64,000 bases of DNA from Clavibacter sp. B3I6 (GCF_030816895.1 NZ_JAUSYL010000001.1:806001-870000), one strand, 5' to 3'. Positions 8,387 through 17,372 are shown, counted from the stretch's first letter. Numbers and translations are program-made. Notes: generated from the sequence alone by a model not told the origin.

Positions 8387-9454
8387 TCACTCTCCCTGGG
8401 GGGTGTCGTCGTCGGTGGTGAGGTGCGGGGCGATGTCGCGCGGCGACAGGGTGCCCGCGAGGACCTGCTCCACCTGCTCGACGATCGGCATGAGGACGCC
8501 CCGCTGGCGCGCGAGCTCGAGCACGGGCGCGACGGAGGACAGGCCCTCGGCCGTCTGCTGCATGCTCGTGACGACGTCGGTGAAGCTGTACCCCTGGCCG
8601 AGCAGGCGGCCCGCGGTGTTGTTCCGGGACAGCGACGACTCGCACGTGGCGATGAGGTCGCCGAGGCCCGCGAGCCCCGCGAGCGTCTCGGCCCGGGCGC
8701 CGTACGCCACGGAGAAGGCGGTCATCTCGGCGAGGCCGCGCGTGATGATCGACGCCTTCGTGTTCTCGCCGTACCCGACGCCGTCGACGATGCCGACCGC
8801 CACCGCGATGAGGTTCTTGAGGACCCCGCCGAACTCCGTGCCGATGACGTCGGTGTTGACGAACGAGCGGAAGTAGGGGCTGCGGGCGATCTTCGCGATC
8901 CGCTCGGCCGTCGCCTGGTCCGCGGAGGACACGACGACCGCGGTCGGCTGCTCGCGCGCGATCTCGAGCGCGAGGTTCGGGCCCGAGGCCACGGCGATCC
9001 GCTCGGGCCCGATGCCGAGCACCTCCTGGATCACCTCGCTCATCCGGAGGCCCGTGCCCTTCTCGACGCCCTTCATGAGGCTGACGACCACGGCGTCGGA
9101 CGGGATGAGGTCGCGCGCGGCCTCGAGGTTGGCGCGCAGCGTCTGGCTCGGCACGGAGACGAACACGTCGGTGGCGCCCGCGAGCACGCGCTCGAGCGAG
9201 GCGTCGGCGGTGAGGCGCCGGGGCAGGTTGACGCCCGGCAGGTAGTCGCTGTTGCGCTTCGCCTCGGTGATCTCCCGGGCGAGCTCGGGCCGGCGGGCCC
9301 ACATGACGACGTCGGCGCCGCCGTCCGCCATGACCTTCGCGAAGGTGGTGCCCCAGCTGCCGGCGCCGAGGACGACGATGCGGCGCCGCTCGCCGTGCAC
9401 GGCGTCGGGGCCCGGGGCGGGGTCGGTGCGGGCGCTCGCGGTCGCGTCACTCAA
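8387..9454 (-). CDS. gpsA: glycerol-3-phosphate dehydrogenase [NAD(P)+]
   Basis: 355 residues. Reduces dihydroxyacetone phosphate to sn-glycerol-3-phosphate for phospholipid synthesis. The NAD motif VVLGAGSWGTTFAKVMADGG follows a 28-residue polar leader; VVSLMKGVEKGTGLRMSE and the catalytic EFGGVLKNLIAVAVGI are intact. The start is an uncommon TTG at 9454, supported by AAGGAGA nine bases upstream and by an 8-nt overlap with the plsC stop; a downstream GTG within PDAVHGERRR is a weaker alternative. The pairing with plsC, the next step of phosphatidate synthesis, is metabolically coherent. Confidence 0.95.
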   Translation of the reverse strand: MSDATASARTDPAPGPDAVHGERRRIVVLGAGSWGTTFAKVMADGGADVVMWARRPELAREITEAKRNSDYLPGVNLPRRLTADASLERVLAGATDVFVSVPSQTLRANLEAARDLIPSDAVVVSLMKGVEKGTGLRMSEVIQEVLGIGPERIAVASGPNLALEIAREQPTAVVVSSADQATAERIAKIARSPYFRSFVNTDVIGTEFGGVLKNLIAVAVGIVDGVGYGENTKASIITRGLAEMTAFSVAYGARAETLAGLAGLGDLIATCESSLSRNNTAGRLLGQGYSFTDVVTSMQQTAEGLSSVAPVLELARQRGVLMPIVEQVEQVLAGTLSPRDIAPHLTTDDDTPQGE

Positions 9455-10184
9455 AACGGCCGGTCTCCTTCTGGTTCTTGGAGCGGGGATCCCACCGCTC
9501 GGCGGGCGCGGTCTCGCCGCGCAGCTCCTCCACGAGCTGCGTGATGGCCGCCATGACGACGGCGGTCGCCTCGGTGAGGGTCGCGGAGTCGAGGCTCCGG
9601 TCGCGGAAGCGCGAGAGGTCGACGGGCTCGCCGATGACGACGTGGATCGTCTTTCGCCGGAACAGCCGCACGCGCTTCGAGTAGCGGCCCATGAGCTCCT
9701 GCGTGCCCCAGTGGGCCGCGGGGATCACGGGGATGCCGGCCTGCAGCGCGAGGCGGACGGCGCCGGTCTTCCCGCGCATGGGCCAGAGGTCGGGGTCGCG
9801 CGTGAGCGTCCCCTCGGGGTAGACGACGACGATGCGGCCGTCGCGCGCCAGCTCCGCGGCCGACTCGAGGGCCTGGCCGCCGCGGACGCCGCCGTCGCGC
9901 TGCACGGGGATCTGCCCGGAGCGGCGGAGGAACCAGCCCACCACGGGCACGTCGAAGAGCGAGGCCTTGGCGAGGAAGCGGGGCAGGCGGCCGAGCTTCC
10001 ACGCGACCGCGCCCATGACGACGGGGTCGATCTCGCTGTAGTGGTTCGGGGCGAGCACGTAGGAACCGGTGCGCGGCAGGCGCTCGGGGTTCCGGATGTC
10101 GAACCGGACGGACGCGTTCAGCACCGGCAGCACGAGCGCCGCGAGCACCCAGAAGATGGACGGTCGGGCCTTCTCGTTCGCCAT
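9447..10184 (-). CDS. plsC: 1-acyl-sn-glycerol-3-phosphate acyltransferase
   Basis: 245 residues, ATG preceded by GGAGA. Acylates lysophosphatidate at the membrane. The HX4D catalytic motif is NHYSEIDPV (about residues 47-55); a second motif region FLRRSGQIPVQRDGG and the VVYPEGTLTRDPDLWP block for glycerophosphate binding are present. One N-terminal hydrophobic segment (FWVLAALVLPVLNASV). A GC hairpin at 10248-10279 separates it from murA, so it likely has its own promoter and heads plsC-gpsA-ddl. Confidence 0.94.
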   Translation of the reverse strand: MANEKARPSIFWVLAALVLPVLNASVRFDIRNPERLPRTGSYVLAPNHYSEIDPVVMGAVAWKLGRLPRFLAKASLFDVPVVGWFLRRSGQIPVQRDGGVRGGQALESAAELARDGRIVVVYPEGTLTRDPDLWPMRGKTGAVRLALQAGIPVIPAAHWGTQELMGRYSKRVRLFRRKTIHVVIGEPVDLSRFRDRSLDSATLTEATAVVMAAITQLVEELRGETAPAERWDPRSKNQKETGRFE

Positions 10185-10247
10185 GGCGTCTCCAGTCCGG
10201 TCGCGGTCGTCGTCGGTCGCCCGTCGGGCGTCATCCGCCCGGCGGAG

Positions 10248-10279
10248 GACCGGGCGCGTCCGGAGGGACGCGCCCGGTC
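10248..10279 (-). terminator. hairpin between murA and plsC
   Basis: Perfect 14-bp inverted repeat, 10248-10261 and 10266-10279, with a 4-nt loop, about 30 bp past the murA stop. No T-run follows. Position and stem strength support transcription termination or RNA 3'-end protection. Confidence 0.6.
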
Positions 10280-10310
10280 GGCGGAGGCGGCGCGGGCGCC
10301 GCCGGCGAGG

Positions 10311-11681
10311 CTATCCCTCGTAGGAGAAGTCCGCGCCGAGCTGGCGCAGCTTCCCGATGAAGTCCTCGTAGCCGCGGGAGATGATCCCGACGTTGCTGAC
10401 GGTGGACCGGCCCTCGGCCGTGAGCGCGGCGATGAGGTGGCTGAACCCGCCGCGGAGGTCGGGCACCGTGATGTCCGCGCCGTGGAGGTGCGTCGGCCCC
10501 GTGATGACCGCGGCCTGCTCGAAGTCGCGACGCGCCACGCGGCGCTCGTGGCCCTCGAGGCCCTCCTTGTGCACGACGATGTCGGCGCCCATCTCGTTGA
10601 GCGCGTCCGTGAAGCCGAAGCGGTTCTCGTACACGGTCTCGTGGATGATCGAGACGCCGGGCGCCTGCGTGAGGGCCACGACGAGCGGCTGCTGCCAGTC
10701 GGTCATGAAGCCGGGGTGCACGTCGGTCTCGATGACCACGGGCTTGAGGTCGCCGCCCGGGTGGTAGAACCGGATGCCGTCCTCCTCGATGTCGAACGCG
10801 CCGCCGACCTTCCGGAACACGTTGAGGAACGTCATCATCTCGGCCTGGCGCACGCCGCCGACGAAGATGTCGCCCTGCGTGGCGAGCGCCGCCGAAGCCC
10901 AGCTCGCGGCCTCGTTGCGGTCGAAGAGCGCGCGGTGCGTGTAGCCCTCGAGGCGGTCGACGCCCTCGATGAGGATCACGCGGTTGGGCTCGACGGAGAT
11001 GATCGCGCCCATCTTCTGCAGGATCGCGATGAGGTCCATGATCTCGGGCTCGATCGCCGCGTTCTTCAGCTCCGTGATGCCCTTCGCGCGGACGCCCGTG
11101 AGGAGCACCTGCTCCGTCGCGCCGACGCTCGGGTACGGCAGCTCGACGTTGGCGCCGGTCAGCCCGTTCGGCGCCGTGAGGCGGATGCCGCTCGGGAGCT
11201 TCTCGACGACGGCGCCGAAGGCGCGCAGGGCGTCCAGGTGGAAGTCGATGGGGCGGTCGCCGATGCGGCAGCCGCCGAGGTCGGGGATGAACGCCTCGCC
11301 CAGCCGGTGCAGCAGCGGGCCGCAGAAGAGGATCGGGATGCGCGAGCTGCCCGCGTGGGCGTCGATGTCCGCCATGTGGGCGCTCTCGACGTCCTTCGGG
11401 TCGAGGATGAGGTCGCCCTCCTGCTCGCCCTTGCGGAGCGTGACGCCGTGCACCTCGAGGAGGCCGGAGACGACGCGCACGTCGCTGATGTCGGGCACCG
11501 AGCGCAGGAGGCTGGGGCTCTCGCCCAGGAGGGACGCGACCATGGCCTTCGTGGCCAGGTTCTTGGCCCCGCGGACCTCGATGCGGCCGCGCAGCGGGAT
11601 GCCGCCGTTGATGACGATGGAGTCGGACAGGAGACCCACCCGCTCTCCCGCCTTCTTGGCGTCGCTGACTAGTGAGTTCAT
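10311..11681 (-). CDS. murA: UDP-N-acetylglucosamine 1-carboxyvinyltransferase
   Basis: 456 residues; first committed step of peptidoglycan precursor synthesis (enolpyruvyl transfer from PEP to UDP-GlcNAc, cytoplasmic). Lys40-Asn41 in the RGAKNLATKAMV block and catalytic Cys138 in GGCRIGDRPIDFH are present; a Cys at this site is the residue attacked by fosfomycin in sensitive enzymes. About 30 residues longer than typical because of the N-terminal MNSLVSDAKKAGERVG extension. The ATG directly follows the leuD stop (TGA then ATG) with GGAGA inside leuD, so translation is probably coupled to leuCD. Confidence 0.96.
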   Translation of the reverse strand: MNSLVSDAKKAGERVGLLSDSIVINGGIPLRGRIEVRGAKNLATKAMVASLLGESPSLLRSVPDISDVRVVSGLLEVHGVTLRKGEQEGDLILDPKDVESAHMADIDAHAGSSRIPILFCGPLLHRLGEAFIPDLGGCRIGDRPIDFHLDALRAFGAVVEKLPSGIRLTAPNGLTGANVELPYPSVGATEQVLLTGVRAKGITELKNAAIEPEIMDLIAILQKMGAIISVEPNRVILIEGVDRLEGYTHRALFDRNEAASWASAALATQGDIFVGGVRQAEMMTFLNVFRKVGGAFDIEEDGIRFYHPGGDLKPVVIETDVHPGFMTDWQQPLVVALTQAPGVSIIHETVYENRFGFTDALNEMGADIVVHKEGLEGHERRVARRDFEQAAVITGPTHLHGADITVPDLRGGFSHLIAALTAEGRSTVSNVGIISRGYEDFIGKLRQLGADFSYEG

Positions 11682-12296
11682 TCAGTTCTCCAGAGCTGCC
11701 GGCCGGGCCGGCAAGGTGCGCGGGCGCCATGAGGCCCGGTTGTGTTCGAAGGTGGTGATGGCGTCCTCGTCCCGGAGGGTGAGGGCGATGTCGTCGAGCC
11801 CCTCGAGGAGCCGCCACCGAGTGTATTCGTCGATCTCGAAGGGGACCGTCAGGCCGGGTGCCGAGGCGACCCGCTCGACGAGATCGACGGTGAGGTCGAG
11901 CCCGGGCTCCGCGTCCATCGCGGCCCACAGCCTCTTCACGTCGTCCTCGCTCACGATCCCCGTGAGGAGGCCCTGCTTCCCCGAGTTGCCGCGGAAGATG
12001 TCGCCGAACCTCGGGCTGAGCACGGCCCGGAAGCCGTAGTCGCGCAGCGCCCACACGGCGTGCTCGCGGGACGAGCCCGTGCCGAAGTCCGGTCCGGTCA
12101 CGAGCACCGTGGCGCCCTGGTAGACCGGCTGGTTGATGAAGAAGTCGGGGTCCTGGCGCCACTGGAAGAACAGGGCGTCCTCGAAGCCGGTCTTGGTGAC
12201 CCGCTTGAGGAACTGCGCCGGGATGATCTGATCCGTGTCGACGTTCGAGCGCTTGAGGGGGACGGCGGTCCCGGAGACGCGGCTGACGGGCTCCAT
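11682..12296 (-). CDS. leuD: 3-isopropylmalate dehydratase small subunit
   Basis: 204 residues. Partner of LeuC in the isomerisation of 2- to 3-isopropylmalate in leucine synthesis. Family hallmarks: SNVDTDQIIPAQFLK near the N-terminus and the swivelling-domain loop GPDFGTGSSREHAVWAL, then FGDIFRGNSGKQGLL. ATG 12296 begins two bases after the leuC stop. The last dozen residues (RTLPARPAALEN) extend past the usual family end and contain the Shine-Dalgarno for murA. Confidence 0.96.
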   Translation of the reverse strand: MEPVSRVSGTAVPLKRSNVDTDQIIPAQFLKRVTKTGFEDALFFQWRQDPDFFINQPVYQGATVLVTGPDFGTGSSREHAVWALRDYGFRAVLSPRFGDIFRGNSGKQGLLTGIVSEDDVKRLWAAMDAEPGLDLTVDLVERVASAPGLTVPFEIDEYTRWRLLEGLDDIALTLRDEDAITTFEHNRASWRPRTLPARPAALEN

Positions 12297-12298
12297 GC

Positions 12299-13768
12299 TC
12301 AGGCCCCCTGTCCGACGGCGGCGGCCTGGCGGATCGACGCGGCGTCCACCACGCCCTCCTCCTGCAGGTCCCACGGGCTCGAGAGCGTGCCGCGGATGGC
12401 GGTGGCCGCCGCGACGAGCGGCGAGACCAGGTGCGTGCGGCCGCCCTTGCCCTGCCGACCCTCGAAGTTGCGGTTGCTGGTGGAGGCGCAGCGCTCCCCC
12501 GGCGCGAGCTGGTCGGGGTTCATGCCGAGGCACATGGAGCAGCCGGCGAAGCGCCACTCGGCGCCGAAGTCGGTGAAGACCTTGTCGATGCCCTCCGCCT
12601 CCGCCTCGAGCCGCACGCGGGCGCTGCCCGGGACGACCATGACGCGGACGCCCTCGGCCTTGGTGCGACCGCGGACGATCTCGGCGGCGGCCCGCAGGTC
12701 CTCCACGCGGCTGTTCGTGCAGGAGCCGATGAACACGGTGTCGACCGCGATCTCCTTCATGGGCGTGCCCGGGGCGAGGTCCATGTAGGCGAGCGCGCGC
12801 TCGGCGGCGGCGCGCTCGTTCGGGTCGGCGACGTCGGCGGGATTCGGCACGGGCTCGCTGAGCGAGACCCCCTGGCCGGGGTTGGTGCCCCAGGTGACGA
12901 AGGGCTCGAGGGTGTCGGCGTCGAGGAAGACCTCGGCGTCGAAGACCGCGTCGTCGTCGGACGGCAGCGTGTCCCAGTACGCGACGGCCTCGTCCCAGTC
13001 GGCGCCCGTGGGCGCGTGCGCGCGGCCCTTCAGGTAGTCGTAGGTGGTCTGGTCGGGGGCGACCATGCCGGCGCGGGCGCCCGCCTCGATCGACATGTTG
13101 CAGATCGTCATGCGGCCCTCCATGGAGAGCGAGCGGATGGCGCTGCCGCGGTACTCGAGCACGTAGCCCTGCCCCCCGCCCGTGCCGATCTGCGCGATGA
13201 CCGCGAGGATGATGTCCTTCGCCGTGACGCCGGGGCGCAGCGTGCCCTCGACCGTGACGGCCATGGTCTTGAAGGGCTGCAGCGGCAGGGTCTGCGTGGC
13301 CATGACGTGCTCGACCTCGCTCGTGCCGATGCCGAAGGCCATGGCGCCGAACGCGCCGTGCGTGGAGGTGTGCGAGTCGCCGCAGACGACGGTGATGCCC
13401 GGCATCGTGAGGCCGAGCTGGGGGCCCACGACGTGGACGATGCCCTGCTCGATGTCGCCCAGCGAGTGCAGCCGGATCCCGAACTCCTCGGCGTTCCTGC
13501 GGAGGGTGTGGATCTGCGTGCGGCTCGTGAGGTCGGCGATGGGCCGGTCGATCCCGATGGTCGGCGTGTTGTGGTCCTCGGTGGCGATCGTGAGGTCCGG
13601 GCGGCGCACGGGACGGCCGGCGAGCCGGAGGCCGTCGAACGCCTGGGGGCTCGTCACCTCGTGGACGAGGTGGAGGTCGATGTAGAGGAGGTCGGGGGTC
13701 CCGTCCTCGCCCTCGGCGACCAGGTGGTCGGCCCACACCTTCTCGGCCAGGGTCTTCGCAGGCTGCAC
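12299..13768 (-). CDS. leuC: 3-isopropylmalate dehydratase large subunit
   Basis: 489 residues, aconitase superfamily. The three 4Fe-4S ligands are Cys350 (IGSCTNSR) and Cys410/Cys413 (GCSMCLGMNP). Substrate loops DHNTPT and GDSHTSTHGAFG are intact. The GTG start at 13768 has GAGGAG 7 nt upstream, and that Shine-Dalgarno overlaps the stop codon of a ten-codon leader ORF (13779-13811). Leucine synthesis genes leuA and leuB are not in this window. Confidence 0.96.
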   Translation of the reverse strand: MQPAKTLAEKVWADHLVAEGEDGTPDLLYIDLHLVHEVTSPQAFDGLRLAGRPVRRPDLTIATEDHNTPTIGIDRPIADLTSRTQIHTLRRNAEEFGIRLHSLGDIEQGIVHVVGPQLGLTMPGITVVCGDSHTSTHGAFGAMAFGIGTSEVEHVMATQTLPLQPFKTMAVTVEGTLRPGVTAKDIILAVIAQIGTGGGQGYVLEYRGSAIRSLSMEGRMTICNMSIEAGARAGMVAPDQTTYDYLKGRAHAPTGADWDEAVAYWDTLPSDDDAVFDAEVFLDADTLEPFVTWGTNPGQGVSLSEPVPNPADVADPNERAAAERALAYMDLAPGTPMKEIAVDTVFIGSCTNSRVEDLRAAAEIVRGRTKAEGVRVMVVPGSARVRLEAEAEGIDKVFTDFGAEWRFAGCSMCLGMNPDQLAPGERCASTSNRNFEGRQGKGGRTHLVSPLVAAATAIRGTLSSPWDLQEEGVVDAASIRQAAAVGQGA

Positions 13769-13778
13769 GCGGCTCTCC

Positions 13779-13823
13779 TCATGGCAGGGGCGCGAGGGTG
13801 CCCTCGCGCATCATGGGAGTCTA
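13779..13823 (-). promoter_or_regulatory. leuC leader: -10 element, candidate ten-residue leader peptide, internal hairpin
   Basis: TAGACT (13823-13818) stands 6 nt before ATG 13811. From there an ORF encodes MREGTLAPLP and stops at 13779, its TGA running into the leuC Shine-Dalgarno. An in-frame ATG lies directly upstream as well. A 9-bp inverted repeat (13790-13798 with 13801-13809) lies inside the ORF. Two of ten codons are Leu (CTC, CTG). This suggests a leaderless leader peptide acting in translational or attenuation control of leuCD; unproven. Confidence 0.45.
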
Positions 13824-13825
13824 AC

Positions 13826-13841
13826 GCCGGGGGTTCCCGGC
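13826..13841 (-). terminator. short GC hairpin at the end of the PP2C gene
   Basis: Six-base arms GCCGGG and CCCGGC with a 4-nt loop begin exactly at the PP2C stop codon and lie just upstream of the leuC -10. Weak candidate terminator separating the two transcription units. Confidence 0.35.
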
Positions 13842-14680
13842 TATTCCTCACCCGACGGCGCGCCCGCGGACCCGTCTCCGGGCGATGCCTCCGCAGCCGC
13901 GTCCCGGGCGTGCGCCTCGATGACCACGACGGTCACGTTGTCGCGCCCGCCGGACGCCAGCGCCTGCGCCACCAGGGCGTCCGCGGCGCGGTCGACGCCG
14001 CCGCCGTCCGCGTGCGCGAGGTGCAGCACGGCGGCGATGGCCTCGTCGTCGAGCTCCTTCGTGAGCCCGTCGGAGCAGATGAGGAAGACCTGGTGGTCGG
14101 CGACGCGCAGCAGCCACTCGTCGGCGGCGACCTCGTCGTGGGATCCGACGGCGCGCGTGATGAGGTTCCGCACGGGGCTCCGCTCGGCCTCGGCGCGCGT
14201 CATGCGGCCCTGGTCCACGAGCTCCTGCACGGCCGAGTGGTCGACGGTGACCTGCTGCAGGCGCCCGTCGGTCCAGGCGTACACGCGGGAGTCGCCCACG
14301 TTGAAGACCATCCAGAGCGGCTCGCCCTCGTCGGAGCGCACCAGCGCGATGCCCGCGAGCGTCGTCCCGGCGACCGTGCCGGGCGGGTCGTCGCCCGTGA
14401 TGAGGTCGCCGATGGCGTCGTTGGACGCGTCGACCGCCTCCACGATGAGGTCGCGCGTGACGGGGGCGTCGCCGGACAGGCTGCCGAAGGTCTCCACGAG
14501 CGTCGCGCTCGCGCGGTCGCCGAAGGCGTGGCCGCCCATGCCGTCGGCGACGAGCCAGACGGGAGGGTCGGCGAGGAGCCCGTCCTCGTTGACGGCGCGC
14601 ACGCTGCCCACGTCGGTGCGGGCGGACCAGGACACGTCGATCCGGAGCCCGCCGAGGGCGATGGTGCGCACCTCGGTCAC
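13841..14680 (-). CDS. PP2C-family serine/threonine protein phosphatase
   Basis: 279 residues from GTG 14680, which overlaps the terC stop as GTGA. Metal-dependent phosphatase motifs in order: ARTDVGSVRAVNEDG, VWLVADGMGGHAFGDRAS, VFNVGDSRVYAW, DHSAVQELVDQG, FLICSDGLTKEL and GGRDNVTVVVIEA, so all metal-binding Asp residues are present. No membrane segment, so a soluble cytoplasmic phosphatase. Actinobacterial homologues often reverse Ser/Thr kinases of the Pkn type; no kinase is coded here. The C-terminal 25 residues are disordered Ala/Gly/Ser. Confidence 0.9.
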   Translation of the reverse strand: MTEVRTIALGGLRIDVSWSARTDVGSVRAVNEDGLLADPPVWLVADGMGGHAFGDRASATLVETFGSLSGDAPVTRDLIVEAVDASNDAIGDLITGDDPPGTVAGTTLAGIALVRSDEGEPLWMVFNVGDSRVYAWTDGRLQQVTVDHSAVQELVDQGRMTRAEAERSPVRNLITRAVGSHDEVAADEWLLRVADHQVFLICSDGLTKELDDEAIAAVLHLAHADGGGVDRAADALVAQALASGGRDNVTVVVIEAHARDAAAEASPGDGSAGAPSGEE

Positions 14681-15719
14681 CGCCCGGGCCGCTCGTCGTC
14701 GCCGGTCTCGACGGAGGCGGGCGCCGCCTCGGCACCGGTGACGGGCGTCCCGTCGGCCCGCATCTTGATGAGGCTCGCGACCGTGGCCACCAGCATCGAC
14801 GCGAGGATCACCACGAGGCTCACGACGGTGGGGATCTCCGGCGCCCACTCGATCCCCTCGCCGCCGTTGACGAACGGCAGCGTGTTCTCGTGCATGGCGT
14901 GCAGCACGAGCTTCACGCCGATGAAGAAGAGGATGAACGCGATCCCGTACTTGAGGTACACGAGCCGGTCGAGCAGCCCGCCGAGCAGGAAGTAGAGCTG
15001 GCGGAGGCCCCCATGAGGGCGAAGATGTTCGCGGTGAAGACGATGAACGGCGACTCGGTGATGCCGAAGATCGCGGGGATCGAGTCGAGCGCGAAGATCA
15101 GGTCGGTCGTGCCGATCGAGACGAACACGATCACCATCGGCGTCAGCACCTTGCGGCCGTCGATGACGGTGCGCACCTTCGAGCCGTCGAAGTCGGGCGC
15201 GATGTTGAGGCGCCGGCGGAGGAAGCGGATGAAGAGCGAGTCCTCGCTCTCCTCGTCCTCGTCGCCCACGGCCTGCTTGATCGCCGTGTAGAGCAGGAAC
15301 GCGCCGAAGATGTAGAAGATCCAGCTGTAGCTCTCGATGAGCTCCGCGCCCAGCAGGATGAAGATCCCGCGCAGCACCAGCGCGATGATGATGCCCACCA
15401 TGAGCACCTCCTGCTGGTACTTCCGGGGCACGCTGAACCGGCTCATGATGATGACGAACACGAACAGGTTGTCGATGCTGAGGCTGTACTCCGTCAGCCA
15501 GCCCGCCAGGAACTGGCCGGCGTGCTCGCCGCCCGCGACGAACAGCATGATCACCGCGAAGACCAGCGCGAGGCCGACGTAGAACGCGACCCAGAGGGCG
15601 GACTCCCTGGTCGACGGCACGTGCGGGCGGCGGTAGACGATCAGCAGGTCGGCGACGAGGACGAGGACGAGCACCGTCAGCGAGACGATCTCGAACGGGA
15701 GGGGGAGGACCAGGGGCAC
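14677..15719 (-). pseudogene. TerC family integral membrane protein, frameshifted
   Basis: Two adjoining reading frames together make one complete TerC protein (about 347 residues). The N-terminal frame (GTG 15719 to about 15008) gives LPLPFEIVSLTVLVLVLVAD and the metal-motif helix SIDNLFVFVIIMSRF, GTTDLIFALDSIPAIFG, NIFALMG; the continuation LRQLYFLLGGLLDRLVYLKY is in another frame, running to 14677. The break is at a run of five G (plus-strand C5, 15008-15012). Removing two G or adding one restores the frame. It may be a sequencing or assembly slip, a real disruption, or slippage. TerC proteins are multi-pass membrane proteins linked to tellurite and metal (Mn) handling. Confidence 0.85.
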
Positions 15720-15848
15720 GCGGGAGCTTTCTGCAGCACGGGAGCGGCACGGACATGCCTCGTCGAAACTACATGGCGGCCGACGGGTTGTTCACAATTC
15801 CCCCGTCCGGGGCATCCGGCCGTCGGGCCCGCACTACGGTGGTCGCTC

Positions 15849-16541
15849 ATGACACGAGAGGCACGCCCCATGGCCGCACTGGCGAACGAGCTCGATGCAT
15901 CCGACCGCGGCGGGGACGACGCCTCCCCCCGCCGCCGCGGGCCCCGCACCTCGGGCGACGCGCGCGCCAGCATCATCGAGGCGGCGCGCATGCTCTTCAT
16001 CGAGTCCGGCGCCGACCGCGTGAGCGCCCGCCGCATCGCCGCCGCGGCCGGCGTCGATCCGAGCCTCGTCCGCTACTACTTCGGCTCCCTCGAGGCCCTG
16101 CTCGAGGAGGCGCTCCGCCCCTCGGAGGACCTCGTCGCCCCCTACCTCCGGCTGCGCGAGCTGCCCGTCGAGGAGCGCGGCGCGGCCCTGGTGGACGCGG
16201 CGCTGCACACGTGGGAGCACCCGGTGGGCTCCACGATCATGCGCTGGGTCACCGTGAGCAGCGACCACGACAGCGGCGCGTACAAGCGCCTGGTCGAGGC
16301 GGCGCCGCAGCACTGGATGGGCGCGCTGCCCGAGTACACCCCGCCCGAGGAGGTGGACGTCCGCAACTCGCTCGTGGGGGCGGCGCTCGGCGGCATCGCC
16401 ATCACCCGGTACATCTGGCGCAGCGAGCCCATCGCGAGCATGTCGCGGGAGACGGTCGTAGCGCTCCACGGGCCGGTCGTCCAGGGCTTCCTCACCGGTC
16501 CCCTCCCGGAGGTCCCGGCCGGGTCGTCCGCCGCCGCGTAG
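15849..16541 (+). CDS. TetR/AcrR family transcriptional regulator
   Basis: 230 residues from ATG 15849 (a second ATG lies seven codons on). A 35-residue charged N-terminal tail is followed by the TetR helix-turn-helix: ASIIEAARMLFIESGADRVS, ARRIAAAAGVDPSLVRYYFG. The C-terminal ligand/dimer domain is unlike a named subfamily. TACGGT lies 8 nt upstream of the ATG with no Shine-Dalgarno, so probably leaderless. It converges on the SDR gene and is divergent from terC across 129 bp; either terC or itself is a plausible target. Confidence 0.88.
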   Translation: MTREARPMAALANELDASDRGGDDASPRRRGPRTSGDARASIIEAARMLFIESGADRVSARRIAAAAGVDPSLVRYYFGSLEALLEEALRPSEDLVAPYLRLRELPVEERGAALVDAALHTWEHPVGSTIMRWVTVSSDHDSGAYKRLVEAAPQHWMGALPEYTPPEEVDVRNSLVGAALGGIAITRYIWRSEPIASMSRETVVALHGPVVQGFLTGPLPEVPAGSSAAA

Positions 16542-16574
16542 GCCGGATCCGGAGCGCGGCTCCCCGACGGCGGA

Positions 16575-17372
16575 TCAGCCGCGGTCGGTGAGCTCCTCGC
16601 GCACGGCGAGCGGCTTCCGCGTCAGCTTGTGGGGCGCCGCCTGCGCGACGGGCTTCAGGGTCAGCAGGTCGACGTTCACGTGCGGCGGCAGCTCGACCGC
16701 GTGCACGATCGCCTCCGCGACGTCCTCGGCCGACAGCGGGCCCGGCACGCCCTCGTACACCGCGTCGGCCTTGGCCCGGTCCCCGCCGAAGCGCACGAGC
16801 GAGAACTCGTCCGTGCGCACCTGGCCCGGCGCGATCTCGATCACCCGGATCGGCTCCCCCGCGAGCTCGAGGCGCAGCACGCCGAGCATCGCGTGGGCGG
16901 CCGCCTTCGCGGCGTTGTAGCCGCCACCGCCCTCGTAGGGCACGTGCGCGGCGATCGAGGTCACGGTCACGACGTCGGCGCTGCCGCCCTCCGGCACGCC
17001 GGCGCGCAGCAGCGGGAGGAGCGCGCTCGTCACGCGCTGCACCGCGAGCACGTTGATCTCGTACATCCAGGCCCAGTCCTCCGCGGATCCGCCCTCGACC
17101 GTGTCCGTACCGACCGCTCCCCCGGCGTTGTTGACGAGCGCGTGCACGTCGCCCGTCTCCCGGAGGTGGTCGCGGAGCGCGTCGACGTCGGCCTGCACCG
17201 TGAGGTCGGCGACCGCGTACGTCGCGCCCGTCTCCTCGGCGAGCGCCCGGAGGCGGTCCTCGCGCCGGGCGACGCCCACGACGTCCCACCCCCGGCTCCG
17301 GAACAGGCGGACGGTGGCGGCGCCGATCCCCGAGCTCGCACCCGTGACGACGACCCTCTTGCTGCTGGACAT
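16575..17372 (-). CDS. SDR family NAD(P)-dependent oxidoreductase
   Basis: 265 residues. Classical short-chain dehydrogenase: cofactor motif VTGASSGIGAA, NNAG at HALVNNAGGAVG, catalytic Ser in VTSIAAH and the Tyr-x3-Lys in GGYNAAKAA. The C-terminal LLTLKPVAQAAPHKLTRKPL resembles the YdfG/serine-dehydrogenase-like subgroup (hydroxy acid or serine oxidation), but substrate cannot be fixed from sequence. It starts at an ATG, divergent from metY across 134 bp. Confidence 0.9.
   Translation of the reverse strand: MSSSKRVVVTGASSGIGAATVRLFRSRGWDVVGVARREDRLRALAEETGATYAVADLTVQADVDALRDHLRETGDVHALVNNAGGAVGTDTVEGGSAEDWAWMYEINVLAVQRVTSALLPLLRAGVPEGGSADVVTVTSIAAHVPYEGGGGYNAAKAAAHAMLGVLRLELAGEPIRVIEIAPGQVRTDEFSLVRFGGDRAKADAVYEGVPGPLSAEDVAEAIVHAVELPPHVNVDLLTLKPVAQAAPHKLTRKPLAVREELTDRG

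Noticed and set aside
9252..11672. An 806-codon plus-strand frame across gpsA, plsC and murA
   Set aside because: Low-complexity Asp/Glu/Arg/Gly product, crosses three well-supported minus-strand genes and a terminator hairpin; antisense artefact.
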